Below, one piece after another: positions 1 through 6,793 of a stretch of 8,421 nucleotides of DNA; the first letter of the stretch is position 1; each line of letters starts with the position of its first letter. The notes under the pieces were generated by a model. The model was not told where the DNA came from. It saw only the letters and a program-made list of their open reading frames with translations, and did no database searches. The position numbers and the translations under genes are program-made. Source of the stretch: Sedimentisphaerales bacterium (GTDB taxonomy: Bacteria; Planctomycetota; Phycisphaerae; Sedimentisphaerales; Anaerobacaceae); contig JAFGTU010000156.1 in assembly GCA_016933985.1 (NCBI GenBank), forward strand, positions 1 through 8,421, read 5' to 3'.

Positions 1-3000
1 AATGAATCCCAGATGCTTCCCGCCAGATCCTCAGCGCTGAATCGCCGCCCCCCTGCGCCTGCACGCTGCTCTTGTTTCTGTATTTCAACTACCCTGATCT
101 GTCTAAAATGATTTGCCACATCCTGATACAGTTCGTCCAGCATCGCTTTGCGTTCTTGAGGAGCCTCCACGCCGAGCATTTGTAGCACAGCATCGTCAAG
201 ATCAAGCCGGTCGAGTTGGCGCAGTTCAGCACTTAGAACAATCGGCCTCGAAGCCAACTCCTTTGCATGTTCAGGTGTATGGCACGCCATTAGTTCTTCT
301 TCAACAAGATGCTGGATGTCTCGTTTCTGCATCGAGGCGAATGCGGCCAACAACCTTTTTGATATGCTCTTCGGAACGCTTCTCGGGTCCGGTACGTCGA
401 GAAGATTCACGTCTATGACCTCTGTTTTGAGATTCCCCTCAGTGCCGGCGTAGCGGCCGTAATATGTTTTGAACAAGCCAAGGACTGTACTATTGAGGAT
501 GGCTGGCAGGATAGCCAGCGCATCAGCGTCAAGCACCCGATTAGAAAGATAGAAAAGATTATGGTTGCAGACAAGATTCTCCGGGTTACTCGGGACAATG
601 TGCCTGTACTGTTGAGCCATAGGCCAGAATGCAACGCCGGTTGCCGCGTTGGTCAGGTTGTACCACAAGGGCCTGCTTGCACAAGTCGAGCGCTTCGGAA
701 CAGGGACCGCTTTGGATTTCCTTGACTCGAATGTCCGTTTCGAACCCCACCTGATATACTTTGCCACGTATGTCCCTGCCAGTTCCTGCAAGGGCGCATC
801 GACCCAAAGAACAACTCTATTCGTATCCTCTGCCCGAATAATAGGCCGGCTAACCTGCATCAAGCTGTGAACCTCCGCCCGAAGATACTCGCTCTCTATT
901 GGATGCAGGGTATTATCCCCTGCCCGTACTATTCTAACCCTCCCGCTTTCCACCTCGCTCAGCTTACACGCCTTCATAAGACCCACATCGTTCCACGGCA
1001 GGCCCTTCGCATGCTCCTCCAACACCTTTGCCGTAACGTCACGCGGCATGAAAAACGCATCGCACCCACTCTTAATCCCGAACTTAATGTCAGCTATTTC
1101 ACCAAGTTTGACAAACCTATGACCATAATCACGCATCAACCAGAAATAGAGGTCGGGAGCCCGAAGGAATCGCCCCCATTTGCCTGCAGCATAATCTCCC
1201 ACTTGAATTTGGCCAACGCCTTCGCTTGTATCGTCCCCATTTTCCTCTCCCGTAAATCCGTTATCTGTGCACTTGCCGAGCAAGAGTCCAGCATCCACCC
1301 CTTCATTCCAGAGCCGCGCCTGCGAAACTGGGATTATGCGCACATTCTCATCAGTATGCGGCCTCCTCGTTTTCTCGATGAGTTTCCGTAGCGATTCCGC
1401 TGCCTTTTGCCTCGCCGTCTCGTCGCCCATCGCTCGCTCGCCGAGAATTTCCTTGACGGGCCTGAGCAGCCGAACAAACTTTACAACGTTCTCGTTGCGG
1501 GATTTCTCATTGCTGGTCCGTTGAAGGATTGCAATAGCGGTCTTGACTCTCGCATCCTCAAACCACGGCTCATCCAGGCTCTCGATTACGCAAATTACCT
1601 TGAAATTCTGCAAAATCCACCCTTGCAGAACGAATCCGTATTCGACATCGAGCCAGCTCGAAGACGTTAAGAATCCGAAGTATCCTCCTTCCTTGAGCAT
1701 CTTCGCTGCGACCGGCCAGAAATAGCAGTGCAAATCGCTGCGTCCGGCAAGCTTCAAGCCCGACCAGGCAGTCGAACACATCTGCTGTATATGCTCCTTT
1801 GTGTTCTTCAATCGTGATTCGTAAGACGCACGAGCTTCCCCTTTAGCTCTCTTAATGTCCTTGGCCTTTGCTATAAGCTCCTGCCGTACGTACGGCGGAT
1901 TCCCTATCACTGCGTCAAGATCAGGCAGCCTCACCGCCTGGTGTTCCCGTATTATATTGTGGTTGCCGGTAATTCTACTGCCCGGAACCTGACAGAACGT
2001 CTCTCTCGCCTCGGCAACTTCAAAAAAATTCCCGCGGGCGATACACGGGTAGTTCTCCTCGTCTTCAATTCGCCTGGCCGCGAGATTAAGCGTCGCCAGA
2101 TGAGCCGCAAATAGCGCAATGTCACATCCAAAGATTTCACGGAGCAGTTCTTGATGATGCTTCTGATGGTCTTGATGTCGCCTTCCTCCGGTTCTTTGCT
2201 CCGACAGCCACGCCTTGCGGTGATACGCCCGCACAAGAAAGCTCCCCGATCCGCACGCCGGATCAAGCACAATGTCGCCGGCACGACGAATACAGAACGC
2301 GTTGATAATATCAACAATGTCTTGATCCGTGAAATACTGCCCGAACTTTTGCCGCTCTTCCGGCGAGATCAGCTTCTGAAATATTCCTCCGACTATATCA
2401 TGCGGAACTTGCCGAAAATCATATTCACCCAGATTCGTAAAGACCCCATCCCACCCTTGCCGTGCAGACTCTGATGCAAAAACAAGCGCCCCGGCCCAAT
2501 CCTTCACATGTGGGTAAAAGATCGGCTCATAATCCCCGGTCTCCCGGACAGCCCGAGCAAAACGTTCCCGGAAATGCTCGTATATCTCCCAATCGCCTAA
2601 CCGCCCCTTGGGCATGACAAGCTTGGGAAGGTTCTCGGGATATCGCGCCCTTATCGCTTCATAGAAAATTGCACGGTTGCAGAAAACGTAACACAACGTC
2701 CGTGCAGCCCTCTCAAGCGTCGCCCGCCAATCCTCCATATTGGATGGATCGAACGTCCACTGCATTTCGTCGGCCATCCATGACTGGAACCGACCCGCAA
2801 AATCCTTGTCCTGCTCGCACCCAAGCGAAAGAAAATCGCGCGTTTCCATCACAGGCCAGTCCAGGTGGCTTTCCAGCGACCGGATAAACAGTTCATCGGG
2901 TGCTATTCCCCAATCAGGAATACGGCCTTCAACTATAGCTGCAAATTCTGCGAAGAACTCAGGAAGAAATTCCTCTCTAATCTTTGCCTGGACTTCCGGA

Positions 3001-3425
3001 TGCCGGCATTCCCGCGCGCTTCGCAGCCGTAACCCAAGATCCCAATCGCGGACCCGTCGCTCTATCATCGGGACTTGCCATTTGCTCCGGTCGAAAAGCA
3101 CAAAGGTATTCACATTCCAAGTGAAGAAATAAGGGCTTTGCACGTTGTCAGCCTTGTTGAAGGCATCTTGCATCAAGGCGGGATTGTACGGACTGCGGCC
3201 CTCCGGTGTCCCCGGCATCTTGACTTCACCGCATAGAATGGGCCTGTTGCTTTCGCAGTCCAGGATGCGCAAATCCTGTCGCTTGTTGCTCCCTCGCCCA
3301 TACTCTTCAATGGCTGCCTTCGCAAAAGGCCATTCCTCGTGTTGGGCAAACAGCGCATCAGCCCACGACTTCACATCCCCGCAAAAAGCAACCTCGTGCA
3401 TCCGAATATTATCACTCTTGCCCAT
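1..3425 (-). CDS. Type IIG restriction enzyme / N6-adenine DNA methyltransferase, C-terminus beyond the left edge
   Basis: The frame is open from ATG 3425 to base 1 (1141 residues seen); I read the codons with no stop. An in-frame TAG at 3429-3431, two codons upstream, fixes the 5' limit; no good Shine-Dalgarno is seen, and Met9 is an alternative start. The N-terminus has a PD-(D/E)XK-like nuclease pattern: D51, 15 residues, then E67-V-K69. After a helical region come methylase motif X (GQYFT, 362-366), motif I (DPACGSGSF, 388-396) and motif IV (NPPY, 509-512), typical of gamma-class N6-adenine methyltransferases of the Eco57I/TaqI type. Residues from about 774 (LGEIADIKFGIKSG) through RPLWYNL (918-924) resemble the target-recognition region of type IIG enzymes. 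By family knowledge one chain would both methylate and cut DNA at its own site. A BREX PglX-type methylase is the main alternative; the ExK motif argues against it. The site specificity cannot be read. Confidence 0.88.
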   Translation of the reverse strand, partial: MGKSDNIRMHEVAFCGDVKSWADALFAQHEEWPFAKAAIEEYGRGSNKRQDLRILDCESNRPILCGEVKMPGTPEGRSPYNPALMQDAFNKADNVQSPYFFTWNVNTFVLFDRSKWQVPMIERRVRDWDLGLRLRSARECRHPEVQAKIREEFLPEFFAEFAAIVEGRIPDWGIAPDELFIRSLESHLDWPVMETRDFLSLGCEQDKDFAGRFQSWMADEMQWTFDPSNMEDWRATLERAARTLCYVFCNRAIFYEAIRARYPENLPKLVMPKGRLGDWEIYEHFRERFARAVRETGDYEPIFYPHVKDWAGALVFASESARQGWDGVFTNLGEYDFRQVPHDIVGGIFQKLISPEERQKFGQYFTDQDIVDIINAFCIRRAGDIVLDPACGSGSFLVRAYHRKAWLSEQRTGGRRHQDHQKHHQELLREIFGCDIALFAAHLATLNLAARRIEDEENYPCIARGNFFEVAEARETFCQVPGSRITGNHNIIREHQAVRLPDLDAVIGNPPYVRQELIAKAKDIKRAKGEARASYESRLKNTKEHIQQMCSTAWSGLKLAGRSDLHCYFWPVAAKMLKEGGYFGFLTSSSWLDVEYGFVLQGWILQNFKVICVIESLDEPWFEDARVKTAIAILQRTSNEKSRNENVVKFVRLLRPVKEILGERAMGDETARQKAAESLRKLIEKTRRPHTDENVRIIPVSQARLWNEGVDAGLLLGKCTDNGFTGEENGDDTSEGVGQIQVGDYAAGKWGRFLRAPDLYFWLMRDYGHRFVKLGEIADIKFGIKSGCDAFFMPRDVTAKVLEEHAKGLPWNDVGLMKACKLSEVESGRVRIVRAGDNTLHPIESEYLRAEVHSLMQVSRPIIRAEDTNRVVLWVDAPLQELAGTYVAKYIRWGSKRTFESRKSKAVPVPKRSTCASRPLWYNLTNAATGVAFWPMAQQYRHIVPSNPENLVCNHNLFYLSNRVLDADALAILPAILNSTVLGLFKTYYGRYAGTEGNLKTEVIDVNLLDVPDPRSVPKSISKRLLAAFASMQKRDIQHLVEEELMACHTPEHAKELASRPIVLSAELRQLDRLDLDDAVLQMLGVEAPQERKAMLDELYQDVANHFRQIRVVEIQKQEQRAGAGGRRFSAEDLAGSIWDS

Positions 3426-3584
3426 GAACTAGCCTACACTCAGAACCCGCGTATTCTTCCCCACCAAATACCTACCCCGTCCTACGCACGCCTCGTTTAC
3501 CTCAACAAGATACCTATCAAAAACATCTTTCGCCATCCTATCCCCTCAAACAATCTTCGCCTCCCCCGTTTAGCCGTCGCCCCA

Positions 3585-3624
3585 CCGGACTTGTCGCGGC
3601 GTAGCCTCTGGCGAAGCCGGAACC
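3585..3624. repeat. GC-rich hairpin repeat unit
   Basis: The core folds as CGGC (3597-3600), GTA, GCC (3604-3606), loop TCT, GGC (3610-3612), GAA, GCCG (3616-3619). This is two short stems around a symmetric 3x3 internal loop. Sequences of the form GGCGTAGCC...GGCGAAGCC recur between genes in many genomes of uncultured bacteria, so I read it as one copy of a dispersed palindromic repeat. There is no T-tract after it on either strand, so it is not a standard intrinsic terminator for the flanking genes. Confidence 0.5.
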
Positions 3625-3684
3625 CCATCAAAATACCCCAACCCCGCTCCCCCGTCAAATATCAAATATCCGCCCTTTCCGAAT

Positions 3685-3745
3685 GGATCCGCGTCATCCG
3701 CGATTAAACCCTCTTCGTGGCAGTTCGTGAAAATTTGTGGTTACT
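3685..3745. repeat. Degenerate GTG/CTGCG-type interspersed repeat, copy 1
   Basis: The + strand reads as back-to-back short blocks: TCCGCGTCATCCGCGATT (3688-3705), then CTTCGTGGCAGTTCGTG (3713-3729), then AAATTTGTGGTTA (3731-3743). The second half matches the end of the larger cluster at 3918-3948 (CTTCGTGCCAATTAGTG, then AAATTCGTGGTTA) with scattered mismatches. This makes an imperfect direct repeat about 205 bases apart. It does not code and shows no spacers like those of a CRISPR array. Confidence 0.6.
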
Positions 3746-3805
3746 CTTCTCTTTCTGCTCTTGTGCCTGTTCCTTATCCCCTCCGCCTTTTCATCCCTAA
3801 TCATT

Positions 3806-3952
3806 CATAAAATCTGCGTAAATCTGCGATAATCGGTGAAATCTATGGTTCTCTTTGTGTCTTAGCGCCTTCGTGGTAAATCAAAATCCAATGTTAATCT
3901 GCCCAATCTGTAGTTCCCTTCGTGCCAATTAGTGGAAATTCGTGGTTAATCC
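3806..3952. repeat. Degenerate GTG/CTGCG-type interspersed repeat cluster, copy 2
   Basis: Successive blocks of about 10-11 bases are variants of one theme: AAAATCTGCGT and AAATCTGCGAT (3809-3830), AATCGGTGA, AATCTATGGTT, CTTTGTGTCTTAGCG, CTTCGTGGTAAATC, GTTAATCTGCCCAATCTG, and CTTCGTGCCAATTAGTG followed by AAATTCGTGGTTAATCC at the end. Spacing near one helical turn and strong drift suggest an old expanded array. This kind of sequence is familiar from intergenic DNA of planctomycete-like metagenome genomes; its function is unknown to me. The GTG at 3942, a possible far-upstream start of the next frame, is part of this repeat, which argues against that start. Confidence 0.65.
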
Positions 3953-4042
3953 TTATCTCTCTGCCCCTCTGCTCACACGCACCATGCTCCTATTTAGAGA
4001 ACCTCGAATAGGGTTTCCATCTGAATCATCTTCTGTTGAGGC

Positions 4043-4071
4043 TTCCCACGGTCGCGGGCATCGAGTAGAAT
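4043..4071 (+). promoter_or_regulatory. Possible sigma70-like promoter for the polyamine operon
   Basis: TAGAAT (4066-4071) matches five of six bases of the -10 consensus. TTCCCA (4043-4048) lies 17 bases upstream as a poor -35 (three of six). It would give a leader of roughly 80 bases before the ATG at 4158. The match is weak and could be chance. Confidence 0.22.
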
Positions 4072-4157
4072 ACGCGGCCAAGGCCGAGAGCACAATCCGC
4101 TACGGCCTCCAGGAAAGGTATGAAATCGAAGAATGTTTACAAGGTACAGACACAACC

Positions 4158-5342
4158 ATGAAAGACAACAAGTCACGACACTGTAACAAATCGCAATATC
4201 TCTGCGGCAAGCGGATCCTTCCGGACCCCATCTCCAAGGCAACCGATATTGTCCGCCTAATCGACGGAATGGACGCATACAACGGCGGACGCCTCAGGGC
4301 CGCCTGTCATCTCTTGCGGGACTGCTATTCCCGGGAGGATGTGACCATCGGCCTTAGCCTGGCAGGCGCCCTCACGCCCGCGGGACTCGGCCCTTCGACC
4401 GTCATCCCCCTGATGAATCACGGCTTCGTGGACTGGCTCAGTGCAACGGGCGCAAATATGTACCATGATTTGCACTTCGCATTCGACCTCCCCATGCACA
4501 GAGGCAGCCACAACGTTGATGACGCCGATCTCAGGGACAAGGGCATCACAAGGATATACGACATCCTCTTCGATTACGAAGACGTCTTGATGGAAACGGA
4601 CAGGAGGCTCCGCCGAATACTCATCAGGCCCGAATTCCAGAAAGAGATGGGCACACGCGAATTCTATTACCATCTCGGAAAGGTCCTCGACGAACATGAA
4701 AAGACCAACGGCCTCGGCCAGGCAAGCATCCTGGCGGCGGCATATCGCAACGGCATTCCGGTCTTCACCTCTTCCCCCGGAGACTCGACCATCGGAATGA
4801 ACGTGGCCGGGCTTGAGCTGCTCGCCGAAGCGGCCGGCCTGCGGGACCGCTTCAAGCTGAAAATCAATCCGAGTATCGACGTCAATGACTCGACGGCCAT
4901 CATCTTGAACGCCAAGAAATACGAAAACGGCAAAACGGCGGTCATTTTAGTCGGAGGCGGAAGCCCCAAGAACTTCATGCTCCAGACCGAGCCCCAGATA
5001 CAGGAGGTCCTGATGATCCCGGAGGTCGGCCAGGACTATGACATCAACATAACCGACGCCCGCCCGGATACGGGCGGACTCTCAGGAGCCCCGCCGAGCG
5101 AAGCCGCAAGCTGGGGCAAAATCGACCCCGGCAAACTGGATGAGACCGTAACCGCCTACCTCGATGTCACCGTGGCCCTTCCCATGATGGCCGCATACGT
5201 TATCCAAACCACGGCGCCAAAGAAGCACAAGAGGCTGTACGACCGCGGAGACGAGCTCCGACGCAAGCTCATCGAGGCATATCTCAAAAACAACAAAGAG
5301 GTCGAAAAGCTCAAAAAGCTCATTGCGGAGCTCAACCACTGA
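4158..5342 (+). CDS. Deoxyhypusine synthase-like polyamine enzyme, first gene of the operon
   Basis: The 394-residue protein belongs to the deoxyhypusine synthase family, NAD-dependent enzymes that move the aminobutyl group of a polyamine onto an amine through a lysine imine. Visible motifs are SLAGALTPAGL (67-77), TGANMYHDL (97-105), SPGDSTIG (207-214), GGGSPKN (266-272) and EAASWGK (315-321). K321 aligns with the catalytic Lys329 of human enzyme, W319 with Trp327, E315 with Glu323 and K271 with Lys287. N272 sits where the human enzyme has His288. A lysine-rich, probably coiled tail covers about 356-394. Bacteria lack hypusinated eIF5A, so a free polyamine (homospermidine or spermidine) is the likely product; that is inference. 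I chose ATG 4158, with AAGG 13 bases upstream, because the frame upstream (to GTG 3942) has no family similarity and starts inside a repeat. The next gene, 16 bases on, makes the likely diamine substrate. Confidence 0.87.
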   Translation: MKDNKSRHCNKSQYLCGKRILPDPISKATDIVRLIDGMDAYNGGRLRAACHLLRDCYSREDVTIGLSLAGALTPAGLGPSTVIPLMNHGFVDWLSATGANMYHDLHFAFDLPMHRGSHNVDDADLRDKGITRIYDILFDYEDVLMETDRRLRRILIRPEFQKEMGTREFYYHLGKVLDEHEKTNGLGQASILAAAYRNGIPVFTSSPGDSTIGMNVAGLELLAEAAGLRDRFKLKINPSIDVNDSTAIILNAKKYENGKTAVILVGGGSPKNFMLQTEPQIQEVLMIPEVGQDYDINITDARPDTGGLSGAPPSEAASWGKIDPGKLDETVTAYLDVTVALPMMAAYVIQTTAPKKHKRLYDRGDELRRKLIEAYLKNNKEVEKLKKLIAELNH

Positions 5343-5358
5343 TACGGACGCCCGGAAC

Positions 5359-6531
5359 ATGAAGAAAAAAGCTCTCACCCTTGCAAAACTGCACGGAACG
5401 CCCTTATTCATTATCGACCACGAAAAGATAAGGCGCAACTACCGCATCTTCAAAAAGAACTTGCCTCGCGTCCAGGCATACTACGCCGTGAAGGCAAACC
5501 CTAATCAGGAAATCATCAGCACATTGTTTGATGAGGGGGCGAGTTTTGATGTGGCGTCCTACAACGAGTTTATGCAGGTCTATACGCACATCCGCCACTT
5601 CGGCGAGAAGGACAAGGATTTCTACATCTGGGACAAAATCATCTTCTCCAACACCGTCAAGCACCGGGACACGCTGAAGAAGATACGCCGCTACAAGCCC
5701 CTCGTGACCTATGACAACGCCGATGAGCTCGAGAAGATCAAGGAGCATTGCGACACCGCCGGTGTGGTCCTCCGCCTGAAGGTCCCGGACGTCGGCTCGC
5801 AGGTCGAATTGAGCTCAAAATTCGGGGCCGAGCCCGCAGATGCGCGCACTCTGATAGACCAGGCCTTTGATCTCGGCCTCGTCGTCGAAGGCCTCAGTTT
5901 CCACGTCGGCAGCCAATGCACCGTCTTCGATAACTTCACCGCCGCACTCGAAATCGTCTCCCAGGTCTTCCACGATGCCCGCAAAAGAGGCCACAACCTC
6001 AACATCGTGGATATCGGCGGCGGATTTCCCGTCCCCTACGATTCCCAGGTTCCCCAGTTTGAGAACCTTGCAAAAGTCATCAACGCAGAGCTCGCCAGGC
6101 ATTTCCCGCAAGATGCCGAAATAATTGCCGAGCCAGGACGCTTCATTGTCGCCACCGCCGCCGTGCTCGTCTCGCAAATCGTCGGAAAGGCCAGGCGGGA
6201 CGGAAAGATCTTTTACTACATCAACGATGGCGTCTATCACACCTTTTCCGGCGTCGTCTATGACCACTGGACTCCCAACTTCCGCGCGCTTTCTCCGAGA
6301 AGCCATCGGGCCAAAGCCGGCGCCACGGAGGTCTGTGCCGTTGTCGGCCCCACGTGCGACAGCTTTGACAAAATTTCCCTTTCCGAGCAGTTGCCCGCCG
6401 ACCTGCGGATAGGCGACTACCTCTACACCGAAAACATCGGCGCATACAGCATCGCCTCCTCGACAAGATTCAACGGCTTCGAAGGCGCCAAAGTCCTGAG
6501 CGTGAACAAGCGAACCCGCAAAAAACCTTAA
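5359..6531 (+). CDS. Fold-III PLP-dependent ornithine (or lysine/ornithine) decarboxylase
   Basis: This 390-residue protein is a eukaryotic-type ornithine decarboxylase homologue (alanine-racemase fold, fold type III). It releases CO2 from ornithine to give putrescine, or from lysine to give cadaverine. The PLP lysine is in AVKANP (K45). HVGSQ (182-186), GGGFP (220-224) and EPGRF (258-262) hold the cofactor phosphate, and Y363 in GAYS is another phosphate contact. The substrate side has YDH (D302) and GPTCDSFD (C333, D334), as in true ornithine decarboxylases, so arginine or carboxynorspermidine decarboxylase is unlikely. Ornithine and lysine preference cannot be separated by eye. Compared with ODC proteins I know, about ten extra residues precede KIIFSN (94-99). 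ATG 5359 starts 16 bases after the upstream stop and gives a normal N-terminus; TTG 5323 would overlap the upstream gene by 20 bases. The Shine-Dalgarno is poor, so translational coupling is possible. Confidence 0.9.
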   Translation: MKKKALTLAKLHGTPLFIIDHEKIRRNYRIFKKNLPRVQAYYAVKANPNQEIISTLFDEGASFDVASYNEFMQVYTHIRHFGEKDKDFYIWDKIIFSNTVKHRDTLKKIRRYKPLVTYDNADELEKIKEHCDTAGVVLRLKVPDVGSQVELSSKFGAEPADARTLIDQAFDLGLVVEGLSFHVGSQCTVFDNFTAALEIVSQVFHDARKRGHNLNIVDIGGGFPVPYDSQVPQFENLAKVINAELARHFPQDAEIIAEPGRFIVATAAVLVSQIVGKARRDGKIFYYINDGVYHTFSGVVYDHWTPNFRALSPRSHRAKAGATEVCAVVGPTCDSFDKISLSEQLPADLRIGDYLYTENIGAYSIASSTRFNGFEGAKVLSVNKRTRKKP

Positions 6532-6634
6532 TTTGTTGTTGCTGAACAGGTTTTGCCTATACGTCAGCCCTTATGGCGGCAGGAGATCAGACAAGAGCAA
6601 GCCTAATATCACAACTCCTTTAATAACAAATACT

Positions 6635-6665
6635 TAACTCTCTGTGCCCTCTGTGGCTCTGAAAA
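6635..6665. repeat. Short GTG-type repeat fragment, copy 3
   Basis: TTAACTCTCTGTGCCCTCTGTGGCTCTG on the + strand (6634-6661) has the CTCTGTG...CTGTGG theme of the two clusters near 3700-3950. It lies between the decarboxylase stop and the tRNA 3' end. The rest of 6532-6676 holds no recognisable gene. Confidence 0.45.
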
Positions 6666-6676
6666 ATCCGTCTTAA

Positions 6677-6750
6677 TGGGCGATACAGGACTCGAACCTG
6701 TGACTTCCTGCGTGTAAAGCAGGCGCTCTAGCCAACTGAGCTAATCGCCC
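6677..6750 (-). tRNA. tRNA-Val (anticodon TAC)
   Basis: The minus strand folds as a full cloverleaf: acceptor GGGCGAT pairs with ATCGCCC, D stem GCTC with GAGC, anticodon stem CCTGC with GCAGG, and T stem ACAGG with CCTGT around loop TTCGAGT. The anticodon loop TTTACAC gives anticodon TAC, reading valine GTA and probably other GTN codons when modified. The discriminator is A (6677). CCA is not encoded and must be added afterwards. The integrase stop lies 43 bases upstream of the 5' end on the same strand. I see no clear promoter in those 43 bases, so transcription may come from within or before the integrase gene. Confidence 0.96.
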
Positions 6751-6793
6751 AAAGTTTCGTAACTCGTTGTGGCGTCGATGTTTCTGTTTCTCA

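Larger units (their letters stand above)
3426..4157. other. Gene-free spacer between divergently transcribed genes
   Basis: This 732-base stretch separates the restriction-methylase start from the decarboxylase operon. No frame in it gives a protein I recognise. The + strand is clearly pyrimidine-rich from about 3430 to 3990. It contains a GC-rich hairpin repeat (3585-3624), a small AAATATC duplication (3656-3670) and two clusters of degenerate GTG/CTGCG repeats, listed separately. From about 3985 the base composition becomes more ordinary, and the operon promoter probably lies between there and 4157. I see no tRNA, rRNA or CRISPR structure in it. Confidence 0.7.

Noticed and set aside
867..1391. 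A 174-codon + strand open frame
   Set aside because: It lies wholly antisense to the methylase gene, whose frame is continuous and has recognised motifs. The translated product has no recognisable domain.
3339..3707. A 122-codon + strand open frame crossing the methylase start into the spacer
   Set aside because: It overlaps the methylase N-terminus in antisense and runs through the hairpin repeat and into the first repeat cluster. Its Pro/Arg/Ile-rich product has no recognisable pattern.
3685..3952. Possible CRISPR array
   Set aside because: The repeats are short, strongly degenerate and directly adjacent, with no equal-length unique spacers and no cas genes in the window.
3942..4157. N-terminal extension of the deoxyhypusine-synthase-like gene back to GTG 3942
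   Set aside because: The GTG belongs to the degenerate repeat cluster and the 72 extra residues show no family similarity. ATG 4158 gives a normal-sized protein.
5323..5358. TTG 5323 as start of the decarboxylase
   Set aside because: It would overlap the upstream gene by 20 bases and add 12 residues not expected in the family. ATG 5359 begins just before the conserved N-terminus.
6541..6568. Hairpin GCTGA...TCAGC after the decarboxylase gene as an intrinsic terminator
   Set aside because: The stem is only five base pairs with an inner three-pair AGG/CCT and a large loop, and no T-tract follows. Support is too weak to call a terminator.
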